This document shows, piece after piece, positions 12,746 through 24,263 of a stretch of DNA of 64,000 bases. Source of the stretch: Stromatinia cepivora. Taxonomy: Eukaryota > Ascomycota > Leotiomycetes > Helotiales > Sclerotiniaceae. Location of the stretch: positions 372,001 through 436,000 of the forward strand of contig RCTD01000021.1 of NCBI GenBank assembly GCA_014898415.1, in the 5' to 3' direction. The stretch's first letter is position 1. Each line of letters begins with the position of its first letter. A program made the position numbers and the translations under genes. The notes under the pieces were generated by a model. That model was not told where the DNA came from. It did not search any database and was given only the letters and a program-made list of their open reading frames with translations.

Positions 12746-13691
12746 ATGTCGCACCCCACTCCGTCCGCTCGCCGACAGGCTGCTGTCCAGATTAATAGGT
12801 CCATTCGGAAGTCTAAATATAGGGAAAGCGAAATCTTGAAGAAAGAATTCTGCGATATGTTTGGCATCATCATTGACTCGGATAAAGATATACCTATGAA
12901 TCCGACAACCTCAACTGATCGTGCTGAGACACCTGAATCGGATGAGTATGAGAATGAGTTCCGTGTGTATTTCAACAGCCTGGGTATCGCTGGTTCACTC
13001 CACAACGATATGCAAGATTTGTACTTTGAAGGATTAGGAAAGCTTTATAGATGGCCGTATGTTATAAATAATCCGTTTCATTATTCTTTTATATTCTGCT
13101 AATATTTGATAATATAGAGATATGTATGAAACACACTTTTGGTGTTGGGGCTTCACAGCTGTTTGGACGACTAGCAATTTAACAGCACTTGCTATCACAA
13201 TCCATTCACGTTCTGCAATGAATAATGAAATTCTAACGACCGAATTCATTGCATTTTACAGGCTTGCTCTTATCGCTTGGACAAATGATAAAAGCGCTCA
13301 TCAACGGATTGAAACAGAAATGATGGAAAAACAATCACCTCAATCGTCTCCATCTCAATCTGTATCACGAAGATTACCTGTTAGTTAGAAGTATATTTAT
13401 ATAAAATTCAAGCTAATTTTCGAATACCAGATCCGACTTATCTCTATTCATGATAACAATATTCGAATCCTAAGCACGATCATTACAGAAGAATATTTCC
13501 GTTCATTTATAAAGAATAGTCCACCCAGCTCCACCAAATTGCATATCCATATCAAATCGATTTCAGTAGCCGGATACAATGATATTGAAATGAAGGATCT
13601 CGCAAAGATATTATTCAATATAAAAGAACCAATAGGACCATTGGAATCTATCACATCTTACCTTGAGCAGGTTAAGATTCCAGACAGTTAG
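12746..13691 (+). CDS. Orphan three-exon gene, 277-residue protein of unknown function
   Basis: Exons 12746-13056, 13118-13379 and 13431-13691. Intron 1 starts GTATGT and carries TGCTAATA before its AG; intron 2 starts GTTAGT and carries AGCTAATTTT before CCAG. Phases match at both junctions and the coding sequence totals 834 nt. The start ATG has a good context (TACCATGTCGC). The product is soluble in appearance: a basic N-terminus (residues 1-40), an acidic Ser/Thr/Glu stretch (about 55-75), a Trp- and aromatic-rich middle (FWCWGF after the first junction), a Gln/Ser linker, and a C-terminal part resembling a folded domain. No signal peptide, transmembrane segment or known domain is recognised. 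It sits alone between RIP-degraded transposons yet shows no in-frame stops, which argues for a maintained single-copy gene. Confidence 0.75.
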
Positions 13692-13913
13692 ATAAGGGTA
13701 CAATGAATCATTCGGGTTTGGGGGAACTCTGCACGGCTTATGCAGGTTGCCTTGGGTTCATGGTGAATTTATGATACTGTGGGATAATATTTGGAAGAGA
13801 GATTTCTAGCTCCATCTTGGGAGTGCTTTTGTTATTGTATAACTAGTGGTGGATTTTGGAGGGAAATTGTGATAGTAATAAGGATAAAGGATAGCAAATG
13901 ACAAAGAGAGAAG

Positions 13914-14725
13914 TTAAGTCTAATACCCTACTTTCGGGCCACCCCCTGTTTTGGGCCACCCTTTTACACCAAAAATCATGATTTTTACCTATTAATAACT
14001 TTATAACGAATCTATATAATTGATTGAAATTTTAAATATAGACTCTTTATATATATATAAAAGAATTCTGAAAATTTCAGATTTTTTAAAATTCTTTTCG
14101 TTGAGAATTACAAAATTGAATTTTCGATTTTCATTTTATATATGATTTATATACAAATTAAAAAAACACGAAAATCTTGAATAACTTTTCAATAAAAATA
14201 ACTAAAAATAAACCATTTATTTTTTTGAATTCATTAAATGATATTCTACAAAATAAATTCAATTATTATATATAATAATTAATAGAAAATCTTTTATTGA
14301 AAATATCACAATTTTTAATCCCTGTAAAAATTAAGAATATAAATAAAATCTTCTTTATAATTTCTAAAATTTCAATATTCAATCCATTTTATGAAATTCA
14401 ATTTAAATATTTCGAAAAAATTAATATTTTATTTTTAATCATTTTTGTTGAAAAGTTATTCAAGATTTTCGTGTTTTTTTAATTTGTATATAAATCATAT
14501 ACAAAATGAAAATGGAAAATTCAATCTTAAATATCTCAATAGAAAAAATCGCGAAAAATCTGAAATTTTCAGAATTTATTATTATATAAGTAATAAATCT
14601 GTATTCAAGATTTCAAAAAATTATATTCATAAATAACAAAATTAAAAATGTTGATTTTCGTGGTTTTTGGTGTGAAAAGGTGGCCCAAAACAGGGGGTGG
14701 CCCGAAAGTAGGGTATTAGACTTAA
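13914..14725. mobile_element. Foldback (long inverted repeat) DNA element, 812 bp, non-autonomous
   Basis: The two ends are inverted copies: GTCTAATACCCTACTTTCGG at 13918 reads again on the minus strand from 14721. The match continues through GGGCCACCCCCTGTTTTGGG and, more patchily, to the centre near 14320, including the shared internal block ACACGAAAATCTTGAATAAC (about 14166 and, inverted, about 14460). The whole element is thus one imperfect hairpin with arms of about 400 bp. It is bounded by TTAA on both sides (13914-13917, 14722-14725). This fits either a TTAA duplication (piggyBac type) or a TA duplication with AA inside the repeat (Tc1/mariner/pogo type). No transposase frame is present. 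Confidence 0.85.
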
Positions 14726-17700
14726 AGGAAATATATTATTCTTATTGTTCATCTTCCTGCTTTTATATTGTGTACAACCACGAAAAGACTAGGGCCGATT
14801 TCACTACACCCGCGGATAGTTGAGATGAATCTTCTGTTCCTCCTTTTCTCAAGGTTAACCACGTTCTCCTTGTCTTCATATTGAGCCTGAGAACTCTTCT
14901 GCTTTACAATTGCACCTACGATTTTGATATTTATTTGCAACGCAAGTTTTGGCGCATCCTCTTGTAAGCTAAGAATGCAAATCATTCCGCAAGACCACGA
15001 AGGGTATACCTCATACTCATGTGCACCTGAGGACGATGGATCTACCGAGGAAGATCATGATAACATAGAGATCACTATTGATGGTTCTACTTGTGATGAT
15101 GATGATATTTTTGGTCCAGAAAGCTTAAGCCTCAACAATATCAATGGTTTTGAGGTACAAACATAAACTTTGTTCACTCCTAACAACTACGTTACCCCCT
15201 TCCTGAAAGAACTTGATCCTATATCCGAAAAATACCAATTGTAATTCTGTATATAGTAAAATTAGGTCATTGAGGGTGTAAAGGGACTGCCATTCTTGTA
15301 GTTAGATAGCATGAATAGTCGATCAAGGCCTATTATAAAGCTTTCAACTAAGATGCTTCCTACCTCAAATGTAATCTTGCAGTCAAGAGTTTCTGCGTGC
15401 ACCCTCTGTCTGAATAGTACCTGAAAGGGCCTAAACTAAGTTGTTAACGATGTCCTGGAGCTAGATATTAGGTTAAACTGTGAAGATCATGCAAATGCCT
15501 AGGGACATTTTCGGAGCTCTCACTATCTCTTTCATTAGAAGGCGTATTAGTTGGGGGGGGAGCGGGGCAATACACAATCACAAATACGCAGATTAAAAGC
15601 TCGAATTAATAGACACGGATTTAACTGAGGTTCACGTAAAATGTTTGGTTGCCTATTTTCAGAAAATAGAGCTCATCGGTGACCAGCTGGCCATTGATGT
15701 TGGTTGGGTTTAATCATCACTGGATGTTGGGGGAAACTTTATGAGAAAATGTCATCAATGGATATTGCGAATGCTTACGAACGGAGTTGGTCAAGGGAGA
15801 AAGACCTTTATAACGGAATAAATGATGTTCACCGTCACCTTAAGGGAGAGAATGAAAATACTGATAGTGAAGGAAACAAGCAAAGCAACGTGGTAATCAC
15901 CACACTCTTAGGCTTGGGCCTCTACACTTTCTAACCCAAGACTGTTTATGTTATTGGATACATCCAGCTATGAGTTGTCTAAGTTCATCGTTAAGGCATC
16001 ATCAAACAAAAGCGTCAAAGTTAGAATGATGTTCTTTTCTATTATAGGATATGGTAGATGTATCATCAAGAACTTTTCAAGGAGATCAATAAGTATGAAT
16101 ACTGTTAAGAACGACGAAGGACTTTGACAATAGGTGGAAGGTCAAAAATATAAGAAAGAAATGGAGATGGCTAATTCCCTTCTTTGTATAAACATATGAC
16201 TCTACTGATTTCTTTTTTAAATTATGAGAATGCTAGTGGACAATGCCCCTTAATAGTATCAGCATGAATACTGATATATAAACTGGCAAAGGCATATCCC
16301 AATGAAGAATCATATAGGATCCGAAGGCTAAACCCCGAAAGCTGAGCTTCTCTGTTTCTGGACGGTATTATAAATTAGACGGGTTCAATCAGAGGAATTT
16401 AAGATCAAACACTCAGTAACAGTTGATATGAAGTTTGTAAAGCAGTTTGATAGATGGATACGATTTCTATTTTATTTAGTTGAACTTAATGGTTTATTTA
16501 GTTGAACTTAATGGTTTATAAGAGACGGAATGAATATATAGAAGAACAGAGAATGGTTTTTTATGCTAGAGTCCATCTTTCGGAAACGGCAAGTCTCTTC
16601 ACTTCCAGAACGTTTTTATCTGTATCAAGATAAAGAATCCGATGGTAACGTCTTTTGAGCTCAATACACTATCGGCATATGTAAGGATTTGGCGTAGAGA
16701 GGCATTCACTGTCGCTACCGCGATTGATCATGGATCGCAAGTAATGAAGATGAATTGGAGAGTTCCTAGTGATGTACTTGAACGGACATTAGCCTTGATA
16801 TTGTATCATTTGAATGGGCAGCAATTACTTATTTTGTGGTCGCTTTGAATTGACGGGTGTGCAATTTGTATGTGGAGAGGAGGTTTCGTAGTCTCTTAAT
16901 CTCCAGAGACTGAAGTCTCAATGTCATCAGATGCTTGGTGCCAATTGTCCTTGATCCCATCGCTAGTTGGCTCCATAATTGTTGTAGTACGATGCTCCTC
17001 GGTGGGAGTCCCGCATTTCGTAGTATGCTGATCACTGGTATAGGTCTCCATACACAGGTAGTACTCCTCTTGCTACCAGGCCGATCCTGTAGAATATCGA
17101 TATATCTCCTCCCCAGCACGTTGACGCCATCGTATTGCGTAGAAAATCCTCTTGATCAACTTGGCAATAACTGTACCGCAGATCGTGCTTCTAATCAGTA
17201 CAGAGCTTAAGATGTGCATATACGGGTGCTGCTGCGCAAAGGCAAGCCGCCAGGGACTATGTATGATGCAGATCAGGGTGTGCATATGATGATTTGCTCG
17301 TTAAGCTTTTGTTGTTCTCTCAGAGATTTGCTTTTGAAGAAAGAACTTGATCTAAATAGACTTAGAATAATTGGTTATAAAGGACCAGCTCGCAAATTTC
17401 CTATCTTTTTTCCGGCATAAATATATTTGCAAGGTAAGGGTTTACCACAATCGAAGGTATGTATGTGGCTATGTCTCAGAGCAATCTAATATTACCCTGA
17501 ACCTTTCTGGATGCCTGGCATGGACATGTATCATACATATCTAGAACGGAGGGTAGTATTTTGGATCAGCAATTCAGGCAAGTATAAAACGTGCAGTGCT
17601 GGATATAGAGGGGATACTTGAAGGGTCCACATAAAATTTGATGTTTCTCCGTAGTCACATCTTCTAGTCGGACATGGAGTTCCATCCTAGCGGGAAGAAT

Positions 17701-17835
17701 CTGATCAATCCAATCAACTTTCTCAGTCACCGCTGCTTGTACGTTCTATCAAACAGCCTCTACCGGAAGCTGGATATCGAAAGTAGCTTGAACGTCCACT
17801 GCGACCATAGTGACCTTTATTATTTCTATCAGAAA
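14726..17835. other. Gene-free island of moderate base composition
   Basis: Less AT-rich than the flanking retroelements and without obvious RIP damage, but no supported gene. Short open stretches (14924-15166 with an Asp/Glu-rich end, 15704-15934, 16642-16848, 16829-17119 on the minus strand, 17214-17420) carry no recognised domain and could not be joined by convincing splice sites. A 20-bp direct repeat containing GTTGAACTTAATGG occurs twice near 16480-16517. It could be old single-copy DNA with decayed genes or a non-coding transcript. Confidence 0.45.
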
Positions 17836-18228
17836 ATGAAATATATTATCTCATCTCAAATAACATATTTTAATTAAAATAACATATCCATATGTAAATA
17901 TTATATTTCAATCAAAATAATTTATTTCAACTCAAATAATATATTTTGATTACAATAGAAATAATATATTTCAATGAAGAAATATTATTTTGACTGAGAT
18001 ATATATAAATTATTTCAATCAAAATATATTGTTTCACTTGAAATAATGTATTTATATGAAAATAATATATTCTAATTCAAATAATATATATTGATTAAAA
18101 TAAAAATAACATATTTCACATAAAATAATATATTTTGATTTAAATGGTTTATTTTTTATTTCAATCAAAATAATATATTTTGGTTGGGATAATATTTCAC
18201 TTCAAATATCATATTTCAATTAAAATGT
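17836..18228. repeat. AT-rich degenerate minisatellite
   Basis: About 390 bp of imperfect tandem copies of an approximately 18-20-bp unit of the form AATAATATATTTYAATYAA, with some units inverted or fused. It ends abruptly before the GC-richer segment at 18229. No coding potential. Confidence 0.75.
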
Positions 18229-18497
18229 AAACTCGAAGATATTGTATTATATCCGAGGTTTGCCGTCTAGATCACGTGGAAATGCTCTAGACTCTCGAAT
18301 AGGTTTATAACTAAGCGTCAAGCAGGGGCTAAAGTATTATTAAATGATTACAATTTGTAACTAATAGTAGAGTATATTAAATGATTGATCTTGAGTACGA
18401 AACTTTAAATAAAGAAATTCATATTGAATATATAGATCTTCATACTCCTTTAAATCCTTTTGGATTTTAAATTTCAAAGATTTCATTGAATCCTTTT
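18229..18497. other. AT-rich spacer left of gag-only element copy 2
   Basis: Nothing recognised. The right end (18440-18497) is rich in the words AATCCTTTT and TTTGGATTTT. These resume after the element (20174 onward), so it is the interrupted target sequence. Confidence 0.5.
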
Positions 18498-18647
18498 TGT
18501 CACGAGATACACGTGATCGCGTCCGATCAGACTAGTACAGTACTAAGCTCCGAGCCGATCATATATATAACTTTGTAGTACACTCTCTTTAGCTCTGTAG
18601 TTTTTAATTCTAAGATTGATCTCTAAATGCTTATTGGGTTTGTCATA
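18498..18647 (+). repeat. 5' LTR of gag-only element, copy 2
   Basis: 150 bp, starts TGTCACGAGATACACG and ends TTTGTCATA, where the family end is CGTCACA. Confidence 0.9.
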
Positions 18648-18889
18648 TTATTAAAAGCTTTTTTAGATAAGAAATAAAATAATATCTATATATACTTATA
18701 TATATTTCGCTTGCTTTTGTTTAAATATATTATTTATGCTTTTTTGTTTGCACATAAATCTTTTTAATATTATTCGAAGATATTGTTTTTTTTTTTACCC
18801 TTAATTTCTAAGCTATAAATTATGATTCGATAAACCTTACGATTATAGAACTTCGTGGCAAAGTGATTTATCAATAGAATGAAATCTCG

Positions 18890-19960
18890 TTTCTACGCTC
18901 TCTGATTCTCGAATATATTCTTGTTGTTTATATTCCTTCTTATCCGAAACTCTCTCTCCTTGATTTTGAAAAGTTCAATAATAACTCTCAAAAGTTCGAT
19001 ACCTAGCTTCCCTCGATTCGAGCGAAATTACAAATAGATGATATTGCAATCGACGATTTTATAGTTCAATTTTATTATATTTATTTCAATTTCGAATCTT
19101 ATATATAAACTATAATATTACTTTAGTTTTCTTCTTTTAATCAAAATGTTTCCTTAAATCATATAACGATCCTGGATCAACTTATACATATTTACAACAA
19201 TCCGAATAAAGTCCAAAAGATTGAAGATAAATTATTCATTTTCAAACAAGGAACCGATTCTCTATATATCTATATTACAAAATTCGAAAGGACCCTTTAC
19301 GAAACCAAAGATCAGAATTGGCCCGATTCAAATAAAATCTCAACCTTTCGTAATGAACTCAATATTACTTTTAGAAATCGTTTTTCTTAACAACTTTCTC
19401 TTCCCCACTTCTATTCCGATTTTGTTCAGGTTATACAACAACTAGTTGCTTGTACAGCGAATGGATTCTCTATATCATTCTATTCTAATGAATCTAAAGC
19501 CCTATATATATTGCAGAATCCATTTCATTCTCGGAACTACGATCCAATGGATATTAACAACCTTAATGTCATTGGTACCTTTAGCCCTTTTGATATCCAA
19601 TCAAACAAGTTCAATTGTACCTTGATTCTACTTTATATACAAGTACCCGAGTTTTCCCTTTCTAAAAGAATTCTTTTGTATAAGCAAAATAAATATATAT
19701 GATATAGAAATATCTTTTATTGAATACAAACATATCCGCTAGACCTGCATCAAGGAATCCAAGATCGACAAAAACCTGTTCCGATTATTATATTAACTAC
19801 TGAATCCGAAAACGATGATGATAAAGATCTAAAAAAGATAATCAATAGCCGATATTTTGAAAATCGCTTAAAGGAAGTATATAATACAATGGATATATAT
19901 TTGTTGATTGTAATGTAATCCATACATCAGGAATTTTTATCAAAAGAAAATTAGTAATCA
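18890..19960 (+). pseudogene. gag: Ty3-type Gag relic of gag-only element, copy 2
   Basis: Collinear with the gag relic of copy 1. Surviving frames: 19221-19445 and 19511-19702 (the latter includes SRNYDPMD and SPFDIQSN as in copy 1). The N-terminal P-EKF-like region lies near 18960-19000 and the C-terminal end near 19950. Stops are in different places from copy 1, so the two copies decayed independently from an intact ancestor. Again no pol domain. Confidence 0.72.
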
Positions 19961-20023
19961 TTTTGTACTTAAATCATTCATTTAAAATAAATTCGAGGCG
20001 AACTCTTCAAAAGGAGAGGGTAG

Positions 20024-20173
20024 TATCACGAGATACACGTAATCGCATCCGATCGGACTAATACAGTACTAAGCTCCGAGCCGATCATATATATAGCTTT
20101 GTAGCACACTCTCTTTAGCTCTGTAGCTTTTAATTCTAAGGTTGATCTCTAAACGCTCGTTGGGTTCGTCACA
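20024..20173 (+). repeat. 3' LTR of gag-only element, copy 2
   Basis: 150 bp, starts TATCACGAGATACACG (TG changed to TA) and ends GTTCGTCACA, followed by the CTTTT target duplication. Confidence 0.9.
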
Positions 20174-20399
20174 CTTTTGGATCTTCAAGCTTCAAAAGCT
20201 TTATTGGATCTTTTGAATCCTCAAACTCCAAAAGTTCCAAATCATATATTTTCTGATGATGTATATATATACAATTTTAAAGTGATCTAAATTATATATT
20301 AATTCAATAAAATCTGATCGCTTTTATATAAGGCCCAAACTCTCCTAATTAATCAGTTATTATCATTATAACATTATCCCTCTTCTAATCTAGTACTTA

Positions 20400-21036
20400 T
20401 CCTAAACTCTTATAAGATAGGATTGTTATTTCAAAGAATATAATTAAAGAAATTTTCTTTTTTAATATATCTCTTTCTTCTTCTAGGGTTTCGAAATATC
20501 GATAGTATATTCTTCTCGTAGAAGTTATTCAAACTTATAATTCTCTTGTAATACTTTGTTCTAATTGTATTCGATATAATTATCAATATATTATTTTGAA
20601 CGATTGATCACAGCGTTATAATGAATGTGTTCGTTAAGGAGTCTATTACAATATAGTTTAGGCTTCTATTGATGATCTTCAAAACCTTTATATGGAAAAA
20701 AAGTAGCTTCAAAATAAAAGAGATATTGTTTTTGAAACAGCTATAATGAGATTAGCTCGGATTTGGGATTTAGAGCATCATTAGCAAGAACTCTGCGAGT
20801 ATAATCGTGAAATGCTTCGTTGCAGGCTTAAATCCTTTAACGAATTGGATGAAACAGAAGAAAAGGAAAAGTTGAAGAAAGAGTATATAAAGAAAAAAAA
20901 AGAACAATCAGGTTTCATATCGGTCGAAACTAATTCGAATGTATTGGATAATTTCGATCCTTCTTCTTTCTTGAATCCTTCGGATTCTTTTTGAATAGAT
21001 CCGGATATCATTAATAAAATGCCTCCAACTTCTTAA
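20400..21036 (+). pseudogene. Coiled-coil, Lys/Glu-rich ORF relic, convergent with the Gypsy pol
   Basis: A plus-strand frame runs from about 20620 to a stop at about 21036 with only RIP-type stops (TAG and TGA at positions where CAG or TGG would fit). The open part 20812-20994 reads RRLKSF-like, then EEKEKLKKEYIKKKKEQSGF, then Ser/Asn/Asp-rich sequence ending NKMPPTS. Upstream lie a TATATAAGG box (about 20335) and a pyrimidine-rich leader. It could be the 5' part (LTR plus gag) of a truncated element, or an antisense ORF belonging to the adjacent Gypsy element. No family is recognised. Confidence 0.45.
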
Positions 21037-21044
21037 AACAATTA

Positions 21045-23085
21045 AGGTTTTTCTTAAATTCTCAAATATTCTCCGAATATAGGTAATCCAATTATTTAAT
21101 CAAATACTTGATTTTGCTTTTAATATACTTATAATCTAATATTATTTCAATATCATATACAACATTTGAATTGATTAATTCGATTTCTATTATAGATATA
21201 TCGAACACTTTTAGTAATATTGATTCGAGTAAGAATATATAGAATACTGAATGGATATTTATAATATATAATAGTTTTAATTTGTAATTAATTAATTCAA
21301 TTATTTTATCGATTTTAAATAATCTTAATTTCTTGTAATCTAATTTATCGCTTGATCATTTGATTTTGATATTTTATTAAATAAAATAAACTTTATTCTC
21401 CTTTTTAAATATAGATTCTATATTATATAATTCATTATAATATAATATTGTTCTTAAAAGAATGAATTATAAATCTAAAAAGAATTGTTTTTGTAGTTCT
21501 TTGATTTCCGTAATATCTTTTATAATTTTATCTATATTTGTATTCTATAATAATAATGATTTGTATATTACTGAATTGAAATCAAAGTTAGTATATACAA
21601 ATATTACTTTTGTAGTTTCCGTTTTTGATATATTATATATGAATTGTATCAAGGATAATAATTTGATCTAATTGTTTTATCTATAATTGATATAATAATA
21701 AAGATAGACTTTCATTATTTAGTTTAATTATTTTATTTAATTATTTATTTATAAATAAAAGGTTATCGAAAGCTTTCTTTTGATTTTAAACAGTGTTATA
21801 AGAGTTGATCAAAATTTCGATATGAATAATTTGTTCTTATTTAAAATGATTTCATTTGATATATTAAAAAAGTTAATTATATCCTATATAAATATATAAA
21901 CAAGATCATCTACCATTCAAGTTTCATAGAATAATATTATATTGTATATACAAACTTGGTTAATTTATCTATTCTTATTAAGATAAAATTGTATTCCTTC
22001 TATATAACTGGATTCTTAGATAATAATAGTTTTACTATGAAATCCCAAATAATAGATTTCTATAATTGAATAGATAATTTGGGGATCTTGAATTGATTAT
22101 AAAATATATATTAAATAGTTTTATTTCTTATATAAATATTATAATTCTTAATTATATTTTCAATTATAATCTTTATTTTTGGAAAATAAATTTTTCTTTT
22201 TATTCTGATAAAGGTTCTTATAATATCTTAATATTTATAAATTGAAAATTTGTATTATTTTATAATATAATCCTTAACTAGTTTGAAAAGTATATATAGT
22301 TTGTTATGAAAATTAATGAATCCATTTTCGATAATAAATCCTTTTTTTAGATTATCTGATTAAACTAAGATTCTTTTAGTTGTAATATTTGTTGAATATT
22401 CTGGCTTTATAATATTCTTAATAATATTATAATTTATTTCTGAAAAAACGATTAGTTGTGATTTGTTGTAAATTAGAATATTGTTATTTTGTTTTATAAA
22501 TATTCTGGTTTTCGATTAAGAATATTTGCTCTAATATTTTTGTTTCTTTTAATATATAAAATTCTAAAGTTATAGACAATTATAGTTTCCGATTATTAGA
22601 TCTATCATCGATTTAATTCTTTTGTTATAATAAAGTAAACCAAATTCTTATAATTTGTATATATTTATATTATATATTTTGATCCTTTTAAGTATACTCT
22701 CTATTCTTTAAAAGTATTTATTATTGCTAATAACTCTTTATTGTATATTTTGTAATTTAATTCGACTAGCAATAATTTATAGAAATAATATATAATTGAT
22801 TGTTATTTCCTATTAGAGCCTAATTGATTTAATACTATTCCTATTGTATAATTTAAAGAATCTGTTTCTATAATTATTGATAGTTCCAGGTTGAATACTC
22901 TGAGAACCGGTTCATTTGCGAATACTTTTTTGAAGTATTCAAATACTGTTTGCGTTGTTTTCGTTTATCGGAATTCTCCTTGATTTTTCTTAATAATCTT
23001 TATTATTGAAGCAATTATCTTTGAATAGTTTTTGATGAATCGATGGTAAAAGTTAGTGAATCTTAGAAAGGATTGTATTTCCTTT
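21045..23085 (-). mobile_element. pol: Ty3/Gypsy chromovirus relic: RT, RNase H, integrase, chromodomain
   Basis: On the minus strand: reverse transcriptase thumb/RNase H junction near 23085-22900 (motif FTNFYHRFIKNYSKI), RNase H near 22900-22560 (motifs ELSIIIETDS and YNKELLAIINTF), a strongly decayed integrase (about 22500-21250), and a C-terminal chromodomain at about 21210-21045 (motifs VYDIEIILDYKYI and KIKYLIK, then a W-to-stop change). The RT-RNaseH-IN-chromodomain order identifies a chromovirus of the Ty3/Gypsy superfamily. The 5' part (gag, protease, first half of RT) is missing: at about 23090 the sequence switches to the Copia X fragment. Confidence 0.8.
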
Positions 23086-23439
23086 ATATTAATGAATAAT
23101 ATAAAGAAAAAAGAAAAAACAATAATATAAAAACAAAAAAACAATTTTTTTTTTCAATCTTCAATATTATCTTTATCATAATCCTATATCCCTATTTGAA
23201 TTATACAATCAATAATTAATATATTATAAAAATAAAAAAAAAATAAAAACTTATTTTCGAATTTTATTAATAAATAATAATATAATAATTCATCAAAGAA
23301 TAAAGAAAAACTAATAAAGAAATATATAAATGAATATTACAATTCCAAGATGAATAATTATTCGATTTAGAAAAATCAATAAAACATTCATTATAAAAAT
23401 TATATCTTCTAATAATCAATGATTTTATATATCAAATAT

Positions 23440-23748
23440 TATCACGGGATAGTATGATTACAGAGCACTTTCAGAGATCGGGAAATAGGTGATATATATA
23501 ATTGATAGAGTGAATAGAATTAAATGATTTGCCCTTAATTATATAGATCGAAAGTTATATATATAGAACAAATAAATGATTATTTAATTAATAAATATCT
23601 TAATTAGATTAGATCTTTATTTATTAGTATATCAGGATTATTTTGTTAATCAGAGAGATTGATAAGGTCTAATAGATCCTTCATTCCGATTGGAAAGCAT
23701 ACCCTTGATCCTTTATAGGATCAGGGGATCGCAAGACTTTCTGTGACA
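23440..23748 (-). repeat. Solo LTR of Copia family 2
   Basis: 309 bp, same family as the LTRs of Y. Flanked by the 5-bp target duplication AATAT at 23435-23439 and 23749-23753, so it is a solo LTR left by LTR-LTR recombination of an element that had inserted into X. In sense orientation (minus) it begins TGTCACAGAAAG and ends CCCGTGATA. Confidence 0.9.
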
Positions 23749-23954
23749 AATATATAAATAATTATTCCTTTCCTTATAACCCCCTTCATTTCTTATTTTA
23801 ATTTAAAAATTAATAATTTTCGATAATATTTTCTTTTTCTTTTCTTCATCTAATTTATGAATCAAAAACCTTAATATCAATGAATTAAACAAATCATTAT
23901 TATCATCAAACAAAGAAACTATTTTTCTTTTCTTTCTTTTATCAAATAACTTTT

Positions 23955-24263
23955 TATCACGGGATAGTATGATTACACAGCACTTTCAGTGATCGTTGAA
24001 TAGGTGGTACACATGATTGGTAGAGTAAAAGAATTGAATGACTTACCCTTGATTATATGAATCAAGAGTTGTATATATAGAACAAATAAATGGTTATCTA
24101 GCCGATATACATTTTAATTAAACTAGATCTTTATTTATTAGTATATCAGGATCATCTTTTCAATTGATGGATTGGTAAAGGCTAATAAATCCTTTATTTC
24201 GATTGGAAAGTATATACTTTGATTCTTTATAAAATACAGGGGATTACAGGGTTTTCTGTGATA
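23955..24263 (-). repeat. 3' LTR of Copia element Y
   Basis: 309 bp; on the plus strand it starts TATCACGGGATAG and ends CTGTGATA. Preceded by target duplication CTTTT (23950-23954). Confidence 0.92.

Larger units (their letters stand above)
18498..20173 (+). mobile_element. Gag-only LTR element (TR-GAG-like), copy 2
   Basis: Second complete copy of the element at 5103-6780, same orientation and almost the same length (1676 bp). 5' LTR 18498-18647 (150 bp) and 3' LTR 20024-20173 (150 bp). Target duplication CTTTT at 18493-18497 and 20174-20178. Polypurine tract AAAAGGAGAGGG at 20009-20020. It has a different target site and target duplication from copy 1, so the two are independent insertions of the same short unit, not a segmental duplication. 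Confidence 0.92.

Noticed and set aside
14297..14636. Open frames inside the foldback element
   Set aside because: They lie across the hairpin centre and right arm and consist of Ile/Lys/Phe-rich AT sequence without any transposase motif.
17836..18228. Regularly repeated short motif resembling a CRISPR-like array
   Set aside because: Units are degenerate, contiguous AT-rich repeats without constant repeat/unique spacer alternation, and the genome is fungal.
12746..18228. A biosynthetic cluster, virulence island or horizontally acquired cassette
   Set aside because: Only one gene is supported here and no enzyme, transporter or regulator is recognisable.
23440..24263. Two adjacent LTRs taken as a short LTR-internal-LTR element of 0.8 kb
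   Set aside because: Each LTR has its own different target duplication (AATAT and CTTTT), and the spacer between them is a piece of fragment X, so they belong to separate insertions.
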